DNA of 64,000 nucleotides, taken from the NCBI GenBank assembly GCA_046046455.1, contig JBJOJS010000095.1, positions 3,501 to 67,500 of the forward strand, in the 5' to 3' direction. Below the pieces are notes generated by a model. That model saw only the letters and a program-made list of their open reading frames with translations. It searched no databases and was not told the DNA's origin. The stretch comes from Mxb001 sp046046455 (lineage in GTDB: Bacteria; Actinomycetota; Actinomycetes; S36-B12). The position numbers and the translations under genes are program-made. Positions 6,914-15,246 of the stretch are shown here, piece after piece. Every line of letters starts with the position of its first letter. The stretch's first letter is position 1.

Positions 6914-9466
6914 TTACGGTGTCCGACGCGGTTCCGCGACGGGGTCTGTGGATCCTGCGAGGGCAGGAGTGGTGGAGCGCATGAGCCGCTGGCCCAGCAC
7001 GGCAGCGACGAGCAGGGCAGCACCTCCGGCGATGAGCAACAGCACAGCGAGGTAGCGGACGAGGCCGACGGGCGTCGTCGGTGTCGTAGGCAGTGCCGCG
7101 GCCACGAGCGAGTCATCGACCGACACCGCAGCGGTCTCCTCGACGACGACCTCCTCCTCGGACGTCGTCTCCTCGACCACCGTCTCGGTGTCGCCCGAGG
7201 CGTCGGTGGTCTCGGTCACGGTCGTGGTGTCCGTGTACGTCGTATCGGTGTACGTCGTATCGGTATACGTCGTATCGGTTGTCACGTCCGTTGTCGTATC
7301 GGTGGTGATGTCCGTCGTCGTATCGGTCGTGGTGTCCGTGGTCGTGCCCGATCCGCCATCGTCGGGAATCGGCTTGCCGGCCTGCTTGACGATCGCCGCG
7401 GCCACCTTCGTGGCGGCAGCGCGTGCGTCCTCGGGGAGGGGGACGTAGCCCGGGGGCAGCTGTCCGGTGGAATCGCCCACCACCTGCCCGGGGCCCACGG
7501 CGTAGTCGATGAATCGGGCGTACTCCGCCGCAGCGGCCTTCGTGAGGCTCGGCGGCGACGTCATGGCATAGACGAACGAAGCGAGGGGGTAGGCCCCTGC
7601 CACCTTCTTGCCGGGGTCGGGCTGCTCGATCTCCTTGACCTCGGTCGGCACAGCGGCAGACCCTGCCTTGCTGATGGACTGGTCCGTAGGGGCGATGTAC
7701 TCGCCATCCGCATTGCGCAGCAGAGCGGCGTTCAGCGCGAAGCGGCCGGTGAGTGCGGAGTCGGTCAACGTGATGATCGCTCGCTTGCCGGGCTCCTGAG
7801 CGGGGGTGCGCTTGTTGCCCGGCGGGATGGCGGTCGGGTCGTAGATGCCCGTTGACAGGGTGTCGCCTCGGCTGGCCGCCCGTGCCCCCGAGTAGAGGTC
7901 GGCGGAGTAGGGCACGAGATCGAAGGTGCACATGGGCACGACGCGGTCCGCGTAGGTGACGCACACGTTATCGGCGCGAGGGAAGTCCGAGCGCGGGAAC
8001 GTCGTCTTCTTGTAGACCGGGTTGATCTTGGTGCCCCAGGGATCTTCCTTGCCCTCGAGGAAGGCCCGGGCATCCTTGTCGGCCCAGATCCACTCCCACA
8101 CCAGTCGCGCAGTGTCCGAATCACCCGAGGGCGTCATGATGTGCCCGAGAGCGGGGATGCGGAGTTCCTTGAACTGCGGATTCAACTCCAGGAACTCCGG
8201 GTCGGTGGCGAGGTCCCAGGGGTTGTCCTCGACGCGCTTGGGGTCAGGGGCGGCGTCGTAACGATAGGTCTGCGTGAGCAGCTTGGCCACGAGACGCTGG
8301 TTGAGCTTGATGCCCGCAAGACGCTGGCCGTCACGTGCACGCACGGACTCAGGAGCCAGGCTTGAGGACTGGCTCTCGAGATTGAAGGAGATCGTGACAC
8401 CCGACAGGGCGATCGGGGCGTAGACCACCGGATGCTGCGGGCTCACCGCCTCGGGGGCTAGGCCGCGCTCGACGAAGGTGAGATCCGGCGCCGGGCTCTG
8501 GGACTTCTGTCGAGCGGCTTCATCGCTCAGGGCCACGAAACTGAAGTTGCCGTCGCCGTCGGCGCAGAGAGTGGGCTGCCACCGGCTGACCGCCTCGGCA
8601 ATCCGATCGGTCCCGAGGAGGGGAATCTCGTCGCGCCCGATCGGGCAGGCAAGGCCGATGGGCTGGAACTCCATCGGGAAGACGATGCGATGGGCCCAGT
8701 TCGATGCGGACAGCGGTGTCGTGTCGAGGGGATTGCCCGTGTTGGTGCCCCGCACCGATCCGTCGACCTCGGTCTTGCCCCGGGGCACGACCACCAGCCA
8801 GCACAGCGGCGTCTCGCCGTCGCGGGTCTGCCCGCAGCCCAGGCCCGGTGACTCGACACCCGTCTGGACCTCGAAGTACTCCTCGCCCGTGCCATCCGGG
8901 CGGATGCGAGCGTGATTGACCTCGTTGGAGGTGTAGCGGTCGAAGAATTCGCTCTTCGGGCCGGTCGACGTCTTGCCGGTCCATGACTCGAAGGGGATGT
9001 AGGAGATCCCGTCGACATTCCAGTCGGGATTGTCCTTCTCCTTGGGATCGACGACACCGCTCGTGGTGAGCTGCCGCGAGTTGGTGTTCTGACCGCCGTT
9101 CCATGCGCGCTGGCCGCCGTATTGGCACTTCTCGCGCGGGGGACCATCCTCGGCGGTGCCTCCCCAGCACTGCATGATCTGGAGATAGTTGATGCCGAGG
9201 TTGCCGAACTCCGGCTTCGTGGGCTGCCCACCCGTCCACGAGATCCGGACCACCTGATTGACGAGGTCCTGGGTCTGGCTCACGGTGACCTTGAGGTCCG
9301 CGAAATCGCCCTTGCCGGACTTGGTGACGGCGCTGTCGGTGTTGCGCACATGCACGGTACCGTCACGACCGACGTCGGATGCCCCCGCGATCGGCGCCAT
9401 GGCGATGAAGGCGCCGGACGCGATCATGGCCAGGCCCGCGGCCGACGCAAGCGACTTGCGGATCAT
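6914..9466 (-). CDS. Large PstS-like surface protein with Thr/Asp linker and C-terminal anchor
   Basis: 850 residues: signal peptide 1-29; a long extracellular part whose later half follows PstS architecture (VVYAPIALSGVTISFN, then YPLASFVYAMTSPP, then GQLPPGYVPLPEDARAAA); a Thr/Asp repeat of the form TTTD (about residues 705-750); an LPTTP motif; one helix; and a short basic tail. The loop that would carry the GSGT phosphate motif reads SGDSDTARL, so ligand binding may be altered. The linker would hold the binding domain well away from the membrane. Its start overlaps the pstS stop by 4 bases. Not a standard PstS in length (usual about 350-400). Confidence 0.7.
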   Translation of the reverse strand: MIRKSLASAAGLAMIASGAFIAMAPIAGASDVGRDGTVHVRNTDSAVTKSGKGDFADLKVTVSQTQDLVNQVVRISWTGGQPTKPEFGNLGINYLQIMQCWGGTAEDGPPREKCQYGGQRAWNGGQNTNSRQLTTSGVVDPKEKDNPDWNVDGISYIPFESWTGKTSTGPKSEFFDRYTSNEVNHARIRPDGTGEEYFEVQTGVESPGLGCGQTRDGETPLCWLVVVPRGKTEVDGSVRGTNTGNPLDTTPLSASNWAHRIVFPMEFQPIGLACPIGRDEIPLLGTDRIAEAVSRWQPTLCADGDGNFSFVALSDEAARQKSQSPAPDLTFVERGLAPEAVSPQHPVVYAPIALSGVTISFNLESQSSSLAPESVRARDGQRLAGIKLNQRLVAKLLTQTYRYDAAPDPKRVEDNPWDLATDPEFLELNPQFKELRIPALGHIMTPSGDSDTARLVWEWIWADKDARAFLEGKEDPWGTKINPVYKKTTFPRSDFPRADNVCVTYADRVVPMCTFDLVPYSADLYSGARAASRGDTLSTGIYDPTAIPPGNKRTPAQEPGKRAIITLTDSALTGRFALNAALLRNADGEYIAPTDQSISKAGSAAVPTEVKEIEQPDPGKKVAGAYPLASFVYAMTSPPSLTKAAAAEYARFIDYAVGPGQVVGDSTGQLPPGYVPLPEDARAAATKVAAAIVKQAGKPIPDDGGSGTTTDTTTDTTTDITTDTTTDVTTDTTYTDTTYTDTTYTDTTTVTETTDASGDTETVVEETTSEEEVVVEETAAVSVDDSLVAAALPTTPTTPVGLVRYLAVLLLIAGGAALLVAAVLGQRLMRSTTPALAGSTDPVAEPRRTP
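7228..7272 (-). repeat. 15-base tandem repeat coding for the Tyr-Thr-Asp-Thr-Thr linker
   Basis: Three 15-base units (7228-7242, 7243-7257, 7258-7272) differ at only a few bases; looser Thr/Asp repeats continue to about 7346. They encode the repeating linker in the 850-residue PstS-like protein. Such repeats can change length between strains. Confidence 0.8.
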
Positions 9467-11163
9467 GCGTCACCGCCGGTGCGCTTGGCTGCCATGTAGC
9501 GCGCCACGAGTGGCGGGGCGAAGAGCAGGGCCAGCACGACGACGAACGTCGCGACCAGCAGACCCGTGTAGGGACCCCAGCCTGAGCTTGCCTCGGTCGA
9601 CACCGGGATCCCGGCGACGTAGGCGCCGCCCGTCACGCCTGTGGCCGCCGCGGCCGCGGCCGGATCGACGATGACCTCGCCCGTCGTCGGGTCGACGGCT
9701 GTCGGATCGGCCGCGATGACCTGACCGGTCTCGGGATCCACGACAACGGCCGCGCCTCCCGCATCGACGGTGACGTCGGTCACAGCCCCGCCGGCGGTGC
9801 CTCCCCCCGTCGTGCCTCCCCCTGACGTCGTGCCGCCGGTCGTGCCCCCGGTCGTGCCGCCACCCGAACCACCACCCGAACCACTACCCGAACCTCCACC
9901 GGAACCACCGCCGGCTGCGCCACCCTCAGCAGCCGTGCCGCACTGGGTCGGACCCTTGGCGTCACACGCCGGAGGCTGGGGCGCGGTCTTGGCGAGGGTG
10001 TTGGTGCCATCCGCGGAGAAGGTGGGGTTCTTGCAGTTCGCGATGTTGATGTTCTCCGGGATAGCCCCGGGAATGCGCTTGATCTGATCGAAGCCCGCCT
10101 TGACCAGATTGATCGGCAGCGGCGAGTACCCCAGGGCATCGGCCTGCTGCTGACCCTGGCAGAGGAAGTAGTTGGCGAAGTCCGCGAGGGTGTTGCCCTT
10201 CTCATTGCTGAAGCCGTTGTCCAGGCTCGTAGGGATCACCATGTAGCTGTACGACGAGAGCGGGTAGGCCCGCTTGTCGCTGCTGGCGTAGACACCGCTG
10301 AGGTTGGACGTCAGGTCCGAATTGATCTTGGCACCCAGAAGTCCCACGGCGACAGCCTCCGCCGTCGGCAGGACGTAGTAGCCTGACTTGTTCAGCACCT
10401 TCGCGGCGGGGAAACCCGCAGCCTTGGCGTAGGAGTACTCGACGTACGTGATGGCCCCGACGCTCTGATCCTGCTTGACATAGCCGGAGACACCGAGCGA
10501 GCCACTCTGCGCGACGAAGCCAGGGCCGCTCGGGAAGTTCGAGGTGAAGCCGCACGGGGTGCCGCGACCGACCTTCTGGCAGTAGGCATTCCAGATGTCG
10601 GGGTACATCGCGGCAAGCCACGCCGTGAACTGGGCCGTCGTACCGGAGCCGTCCGAACGCACGACCGGGACGACCTTGATGGGAGGCAGGGTCAGGCCGG
10701 GGTTGTCGGCCTTGATCGCCGCGTCATCCCACTTCGTGATGACGCCCGTGAAGATCTTGGCGATCGTGTCACCCGAGAGCCGAAGCTGCGTGACGCGGTT
10801 GGGCCCGATCTTGAGGTTGTACATGAACGCCGTGCCACCGGCGACGATCGGCATGTAGGCGAAGGGACGCGTCGGCAACGGATCGACGACGCTGCCGTCC
10901 TTCAGGCCGTAGGGGATCTCAGAGACCGCGAAGTCGACGGTCCCGTTGCGGAACTGGTTGCGGCCATCCGAGGAGCCCGATGCCTGGTAGTCGATACGCA
11001 TGCCGTACTGGTTGACGTTGCGTCGCCACTGGTCCATGGCGTTCGCGCTCCAGGTCGAGCCCGAGCCGGACACGGGCACGTAGCTGGCGGCTGACGCCGG
11101 CAGGATGGGGCTTACGAGCACGGCGCCGAGGGCAAGGACGACGACGCTGAGGACGCGCTTCAT
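9463..11163 (-). CDS. pstS: Phosphate-binding protein PstS with C-terminal membrane anchor
   Basis: 566 residues. Signal peptide 1-26; PstS domain to about residue 380 with GSGSTWSANAMDQWRR, SGSSDGRNQFRNGTVDFAVSE, VVRSDGSGTTAQFTAW and the YPLSSYSYMVIP end motif. Then a Gly/Ser/Thr-rich linker (about 420-470), an Ala/Val-rich segment and one helix (about 530-553) with a basic tail. Typical PstS is a lipoprotein of about 370 residues; here a C-terminal helix replaces the lipid anchor, as the signal peptide has no lipobox. It delivers phosphate to PstCA. It overlaps both pstA and the next gene by 4 bases, which implies translational coupling. Confidence 0.93.
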   Translation of the reverse strand: MKRVLSVVVLALGAVLVSPILPASAASYVPVSGSGSTWSANAMDQWRRNVNQYGMRIDYQASGSSDGRNQFRNGTVDFAVSEIPYGLKDGSVVDPLPTRPFAYMPIVAGGTAFMYNLKIGPNRVTQLRLSGDTIAKIFTGVITKWDDAAIKADNPGLTLPPIKVVPVVRSDGSGTTAQFTAWLAAMYPDIWNAYCQKVGRGTPCGFTSNFPSGPGFVAQSGSLGVSGYVKQDQSVGAITYVEYSYAKAAGFPAAKVLNKSGYYVLPTAEAVAVGLLGAKINSDLTSNLSGVYASSDKRAYPLSSYSYMVIPTSLDNGFSNEKGNTLADFANYFLCQGQQQADALGYSPLPINLVKAGFDQIKRIPGAIPENINIANCKNPTFSADGTNTLAKTAPQPPACDAKGPTQCGTAAEGGAAGGGSGGGSGSGSGGGSGGGTTGGTTGGTTSGGGTTGGGTAGGAVTDVTVDAGGAAVVVDPETGQVIAADPTAVDPTTGEVIVDPAAAAAATGVTGGAYVAGIPVSTEASSGWGPYTGLLVATFVVVLALLFAPPLVARYMAAKRTGGDA

Positions 11164-12437
11164 CGGGAGTCTCCGAAGTCGAGGGATCGGGGGCTAGACG
11201 AAGGTCCCGCGGCAGCCTCCTGCGATGCCACCCGAGAGGCCTCGCGCTTGGTGAACCTTTGGGAATCCTCGCGTGAACGCTTCGCCCGACGCTTCTGCTG
11301 GGACTTCGACAGATTGCCGGGGCCACGGCCGCCGATGATGCGGGCGATGATGAAGAGGATGAGGACCAGGAACATCAGCACGGCCGCCGTACCGAATCCG
11401 CGGGCGATCATCGTGGGCTCGGGCGACTTGACGAACTCGAAGGTCGCCAGGGGCAGGGAGACCATCGGGCCCGTCGTCGGGTTGAGGTTGAGGGCCGCGG
11501 TGAAGCCTGCGGTCAGTAGGACGGGCGATGTCTCACCGACCCCGCGTGCGGTGCCGAGGATGATAGCGGTCATCAGACCCGAGCGAGCGGTGGGCAGCGT
11601 GACGTGCCACACGGTCCGCCACTGCCCTGCCCCGAGGGCGTAGGCCGCTTCCTTGAGGTTGCCCGGCACGAGTCGGAGGACGACATCGGAGGCACGGATG
11701 ATGATGGGAAGCATCATCACGCTGATCGCCATAGCCGCGGCGAGCCCGGACTTGTCGAATCCAAGGATGAGGATGAGTGACGCGTAGATGAACAGACCCG
11801 CAACGATGGAGGGCAGTGCGGTCATCGCCTCGGAGATGGTGCGCACGAATCGGGCGAAGGGCCCCGGGATCTCGTTCATGTAGACCGCGCAGGCCACCCC
11901 GAGGGGGATCACGATCGCGAGCGCGATGGTGATCATGATGAGGGTGCCGAGGATCGCGTGGAGGATGCCACCGGCCGTTAGCGGATCGAGCGGGCCGGCA
12001 TTCTGCATGTCCTGCGTGAAGAAGTTGAGGTTCGTGAGCGCTTCCCAACCGCGGATCACCGTGAAGCTGACGACGAAGATGAGCGCCATCAGCAGTGTGA
12101 AGGCCAGGCTGTGGATGAGCACGGCCGCGAGGCGGTCCTTGACGGCCGAGAAGTCCTCGTCCAGGGACACGAGTACGGCGTAGAGCGCTACGAAGCCCAA
12201 GTAGGCGACCGCGAGGAAGCCGAGCCACCCGCTGAAGGGCAGCAGGGTGAAGAGCAGCGCGGCGAAGCCGACGCCGGCGACGGCGGCGCCGGAGAGCGAC
12301 AGCACGTCCGACCGGCGGAAGCCGCCGATGCGGCGCGGCTTGAGATCCGGCGGGGTCGGAGTGCGCTGCGGCAGCGTGGTCTTGCGCCCAGTCGTGCCCG
12401 AGGCGAGCTTGTCGAGGTCGTCGATGGAGGCGGTCAT
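11160..12437 (-). CDS. pstA: Phosphate ABC transporter permease PstA
   Basis: 425 residues, longer than the usual ~290 because of an N-terminal extension with two additional helices and a basic, disordered C-terminal tail. The permease core contains GGILHAILGTLIMITIALAI, the PLGVACAVYMNE segment, the EAMTALPSIVAGLF region and the EAAYALGAGQWRTVWHVTLP coupling loop that contacts PstB. It forms the membrane channel with PstC. pstC ends 1 base upstream. Confidence 0.95.
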   Translation of the reverse strand: MTASIDDLDKLASGTTGRKTTLPQRTPTPPDLKPRRIGGFRRSDVLSLSGAAVAGVGFAALLFTLLPFSGWLGFLAVAYLGFVALYAVLVSLDEDFSAVKDRLAAVLIHSLAFTLLMALIFVVSFTVIRGWEALTNLNFFTQDMQNAGPLDPLTAGGILHAILGTLIMITIALAIVIPLGVACAVYMNEIPGPFARFVRTISEAMTALPSIVAGLFIYASLILILGFDKSGLAAAMAISVMMLPIIIRASDVVLRLVPGNLKEAAYALGAGQWRTVWHVTLPTARSGLMTAIILGTARGVGETSPVLLTAGFTAALNLNPTTGPMVSLPLATFEFVKSPEPTMIARGFGTAAVLMFLVLILFIIARIIGGRGPGNLSKSQQKRRAKRSREDSQRFTKREASRVASQEAAAGPSSSPRSLDFGDSR

Positions 12438-12438
12438 G

Positions 12439-13491
12439 TCAGTCGGCCGTCGATGCGCCGGATCGCGACCTCGCCACGATGGAGGAAGCGATGAAGTTGA
12501 CGATGAGCGTGATGATGAAGAGCGCGAGGCCCGCAGCCATGAGGGCCGAAGTGCCGAACGGCGTGGCTTCGCCGTAGCGGAGCGCGATGAGCGCCGAGAC
12601 CGAGTTGGTGCCGTTCTGCAGGATGTGCGGCTGGAAGACGAAGACCGGCGAGATGATCATGAAGACCGCGATGGTTTCACCGAGTGCTCGGCCCAGGCCG
12701 AGCATCGTGCCGCCGATCATGCCGCCCTTGCCGAAGGGCAGGACGACGGAGCGGATCATGCCCCACTTGGTCGCGCCCAGGGCGTAGGCGCCTTCGCGCT
12801 CGCCGACAGGCGCCTGCGAGAAGACCTCGCGCATGACCGACGTCGTGATGGGGGCGACCATGAGCGCGACGACGATGCCGGCGATGAACGTCGAGGACGT
12901 GAAGACCGTCGCGGTGGACAGCGGATCATTGGGATCGCTGCCGTCGACGGCGAAGATGGGGATCCAGCCGAAGTAGGTGGAGATCCATCGAGCCAAGCCG
13001 ATGATCTGGCCCTGGAGGAAGAAGAACCCCCACAGACCGAAGACCACGCTGGGGACCGCGGCCATGAGATCGACCAAGCTGATGAGCGTCTGCTTGATCT
13101 TGCGAGGGCTGTACTCCGAGATGTAGAGCGCGACACCGGTCGAGAGCGGGACGGCGAAGAAGATCGCCGTGAGCGCGATGAGGACGGTGCCGCTGAGCAC
13201 GGCCGCGATGCCGAAGTTGCCACCGTCAGGCTCCCAGGCCTGCGTGGTGATGAAGGAGAAGCCCGCCTGGCTGAGCGCTTGCAACGCGCGAATCGTCAGG
13301 AAAATCCCGACGAGGGCCATGATGAGCAGCACGAGCGCCCCGCTGGCACTCACACCACCTCGGAAGAAGCGATCGCTCTGACTACGTGTGGTGGTGAGTT
13401 GACGGGGCTCGACCGAGGCCGCGTCATCGTCGTGGCGCGGTGGGAGGAAGGTCGTGGCCACGGACGGGACTCTTTCCACCCTTGCTGACAC
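12439..13491 (-). CDS. pstC: Phosphate ABC transporter permease PstC
   Basis: 350 residues, normal for PstC. Six-helix permease with YISEYSPRKIKQTLISLVDL, AVPSVVFGLWGFFF and the EGAYALGATKWGMIRSVVLP coupling loop. It pairs with PstA. The GTG at 13491 gives the longest frame; a GTG at 13461 (MATTFLPPRH...) with an AAAGAG stretch upstream is a possible alternative start. First gene of the phosphate operon; a PHO-box-like repeat and a CRP/GlxR-like palindrome lie 80-130 bases upstream. Confidence 0.95.
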   Translation of the reverse strand: MSARVERVPSVATTFLPPRHDDDAASVEPRQLTTTRSQSDRFFRGGVSASGALVLLIMALVGIFLTIRALQALSQAGFSFITTQAWEPDGGNFGIAAVLSGTVLIALTAIFFAVPLSTGVALYISEYSPRKIKQTLISLVDLMAAVPSVVFGLWGFFFLQGQIIGLARWISTYFGWIPIFAVDGSDPNDPLSTATVFTSSTFIAGIVVALMVAPITTSVMREVFSQAPVGEREGAYALGATKWGMIRSVVLPFGKGGMIGGTMLGLGRALGETIAVFMIISPVFVFQPHILQNGTNSVSALIALRYGEATPFGTSALMAAGLALFIITLIVNFIASSIVARSRSGASTAD

Positions 13492-13569
13492 CGTCTCGAC
13501 AGCGGCCCGAACACCACCTTTCGACTAGGTGAACGACTGGATTCACTCGAGTCGTACACGGGCACTGGG

Positions 13570-13591
13570 TCCAGATGACGCACAGGTGAAC
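13570..13591 (-). promoter_or_regulatory. PHO-box-like direct repeat upstream of pstC
   Basis: On the minus strand two adjacent 11-base units read GTTCACCTGTG and CGTCATCTGGA. They agree at 10 and 9 of 11 positions with the Streptomyces PhoP unit G(G/T)TCAYYYR(G/C)G as I remember it. A third single unit, GTTCACCTAGT, lies at 13524-13534. The position, about 80-100 bases before the pstC start, suits activation under phosphate limitation. Confidence 0.55.
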
Positions 13592-13602
13592 GAAGCATGT
13601 CG

Positions 13603-13618
13603 TGTGAGTGGCATCACG
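13603..13618. promoter_or_regulatory. CRP/GlxR-like palindrome between pstC and the HD gene
   Basis: TGTGA-N6-TCACG differs at one base from the cAMP-receptor consensus TGTGA-N6-TCACA. It sits next to the PHO-box-like repeat. In Corynebacterium glutamicum the cAMP-responsive GlxR is known to control pstSCAB, which makes this location plausible. It could equally serve the divergent HD-domain gene. Confidence 0.45.
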
Positions 13619-13669
13619 ACCACGCGAACATGGCGCGCAACCGACCTAGGCCCTGAGCACACTGTCCCC

Positions 13670-14221
13670 GTGGCCGCGGCTCCCCCTCCGATCGTCGCAC
13701 GTGCGCGCGCACTCGCGGCCGCCGTGCTGAGTGATGACCCTGAGGTCTACGAGCACAGTGCACGAACCGCCCATCGGGCTTCCGATATCGCCCGGCGAGT
13801 CCCCGGCAGTCGCGCAGCCGACGTTGTGGCGGCAGCGTGGCTGCACGACATCGGGTACGCCGGTCGACTGTCGCGGACGGGGTTCCACCCGCTCGACGGA
13901 GCCCTCTTCCTCATTGCCGAGGACTGGCCGGAGCGGGTCGTACGGTTGGTGGCCCATCACTCGCTCGCCTCCCTTCAGGCCCCCTTCTACGGGGTGGGCC
14001 ACCACCTGGGCGTCATCGAGGTCGTCACGGGCATCGACGCTGATCTCCTCGTCAGTGCCGACCTCCGTGCAGGCCTGGGCGATCCGATCCCTTCGGTGCA
14101 GGAGCGTCTCGATGCCATGCGTCGAGAAGAGGAGCGGATGGGACTGGTACCCGAGGATGTCCGTGAGACGCGCTATGCCGGACTGCATGCCGCGCACCAG
14201 CGAGTCGAGGCACTCCTCTAG
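13670..14221 (+). CDS. HD-domain protein (putative metal-dependent phosphohydrolase)
   Basis: 183 residues from the GTG at 13670. The frame can be extended to 13529, but that would run through the pst regulatory sites. The HD fold is seen in EHSARTAHRASDIA (first His), AAWLHDIGYA (His-Asp pair) and GFHPLDGALFL / LVAHHSLA. Such HD proteins hydrolyse nucleotides or phosphate esters; the substrate is unknown. No clear ribosome site precedes the GTG, so a leaderless message is possible. It is divergent from pstC and is followed 73 bases later by a degenerate paralogue. Confidence 0.7.
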   Translation: MAAAPPPIVARARALAAAVLSDDPEVYEHSARTAHRASDIARRVPGSRAADVVAAAWLHDIGYAGRLSRTGFHPLDGALFLIAEDWPERVVRLVAHHSLASLQAPFYGVGHHLGVIEVVTGIDADLLVSADLRAGLGDPIPSVQERLDAMRREEERMGLVPEDVRETRYAGLHAAHQRVEALL

Positions 14222-14294
14222 CAGACAGCGCTCCTTCATCGAGTGTTCATCCTGAGGGCGAGCGCACGCCACCTCGGGCGTGTGACATGCGGCC

Positions 14295-14873
14295 GTGGAC
14301 AGTCAGCTCCTCCGCTACTCACGCGATTGCGCCAGGACTCTGCTGGCGTCCGAGGCGCCAGCGGCGTGGATGAGGAGTTCGCACGCGGCAGACCAGGCGG
14401 CACGGGCAGTGACTGCGCTCGACCGGCCCCGCGGCGACATGATCATCTCCGCCGCATGGCTCCACGCAATCGGCGAGAGTCCTTCCATCCGCACGACCGG
14501 ATTCGCTCCCGTGGACGGCGCGGTGTACCTCCTCGCCGCAGGCTGGCCGACCCCGGTGGTCAACCTCATCGCGCACCAGGGGCAGGCGCGTCTGATCGCG
14601 CCTGCCTACGACGCGCACGAGAGGCTTGCCCTCTTCGAGAGAATCCAGGGCTGGCCCAGTGACATCCTCGACTACTCGATCACGACCTCGCTGACAGGCG
14701 CCCCCGACGCAGACCCGGAAGCATGCCTCCGTCTTGCGGCCAAGGCACTACCTCCCTCGCTGAGCATCACGGCACGGGATCGAGGCGAGCGTGAACGACG
14801 TCTGCGGCGTGCCGTCGATCGCGTCAGCGCGGCGTTGATCGCGGCTCGATCCCCAGCTCGCCCAGGAGCCTGA
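14295..14873 (+). CDS. Degenerate HD-domain paralogue
   Basis: 192 residues starting at GTG. It aligns with the preceding HD protein along the core: AAWLHAIGES against AAWLHDIGYA, TTGFAPVDGAVYLL against RTGFHPLDGALFLI, and LIAHQGQA against LVAHHSLA. The Asp of the HD pair is Ala, and two further His positions are Ala and Gln, so the metal site is broken. It may have become a regulatory or binding partner. Its last 50 bases overlap the end of arsC on the other strand. Confidence 0.6.
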   Translation: MDSQLLRYSRDCARTLLASEAPAAWMRSSHAADQAARAVTALDRPRGDMIISAAWLHAIGESPSIRTTGFAPVDGAVYLLAAGWPTPVVNLIAHQGQARLIAPAYDAHERLALFERIQGWPSDILDYSITTSLTGAPDADPEACLRLAAKALPPSLSITARDRGERERRLRRAVDRVSAALIAARSPARPGA

Positions 14874-15246
14874 TGACCCGACCGCGGATCTCATCGCGGA
14901 TGCGGCGTACCGACTCGGCGCCCTGCCCGGCAGGGTCGTCGAGCACCCAGTCCTCGTAGCGCTTGCCGGGGTAGATGGGGCAGGCGTCTCCACATCCCAT
15001 GGTGATGACGACGTCCGACTCGCGCACTGCGTCCGTCGTGAGCAGTGCGGGAACCGCCTGCGAGATATCGATGCCCTCCTCGCCCATCACTTCCACGGCG
15101 ACCGGATTGATGGCGTCGCCCGGAGCCGATCCCGCGGAGAGCACCCGGATGGCGTCACCGCCGAACTCGCGCAGGTAGCCCGCGGCCATCTGGGACCTAC
15201 CTGCGTTGTGGACGCAGACAAAGAGCACGGTCGGCTGGTCGCTCAT
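14824..15246 (-). CDS. arsC: Arsenate reductase, low-molecular-weight phosphatase type
   Basis: 140 residues from the ATG at 15246. The CVHNAGRSQMAAGYL loop carries the nucleophilic Cys (CX5R-type) of phosphatase-fold arsenate reductases, and MGCGDACPIYPGKRYEDW holds further Cys residues. It reduces arsenate to arsenite in the cytoplasm; actinobacterial relatives use mycothiol or thioredoxin, and which is used here cannot be told. It overlaps the aquaporin stop by 4 bases, so the two are made together. Confidence 0.93.
   Translation of the reverse strand: MSDQPTVLFVCVHNAGRSQMAAGYLREFGGDAIRVLSAGSAPGDAINPVAVEVMGEEGIDISQAVPALLTTDAVRESDVVITMGCGDACPIYPGKRYEDWVLDDPAGQGAESVRRIRDEIRGRVIRLLGELGIEPRSTPR

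Noticed and set aside
9770..9920. Gly/Pro-type short repeats that might look like a CRISPR or satellite
   Set aside because: They are the Gly/Ser/Thr linker codons of pstS, with no spacer-repeat structure.
12247..13488. Plus-strand frame (413 residues) opposite pstC
   Set aside because: Highly charged shadow of a membrane-protein gene; pstC on the other strand is unmistakable.
13529..13669. 47-residue N-terminal extension of the HD protein
   Set aside because: It would run through the PHO-box-like and CRP-like sites and has no HD-family counterpart.
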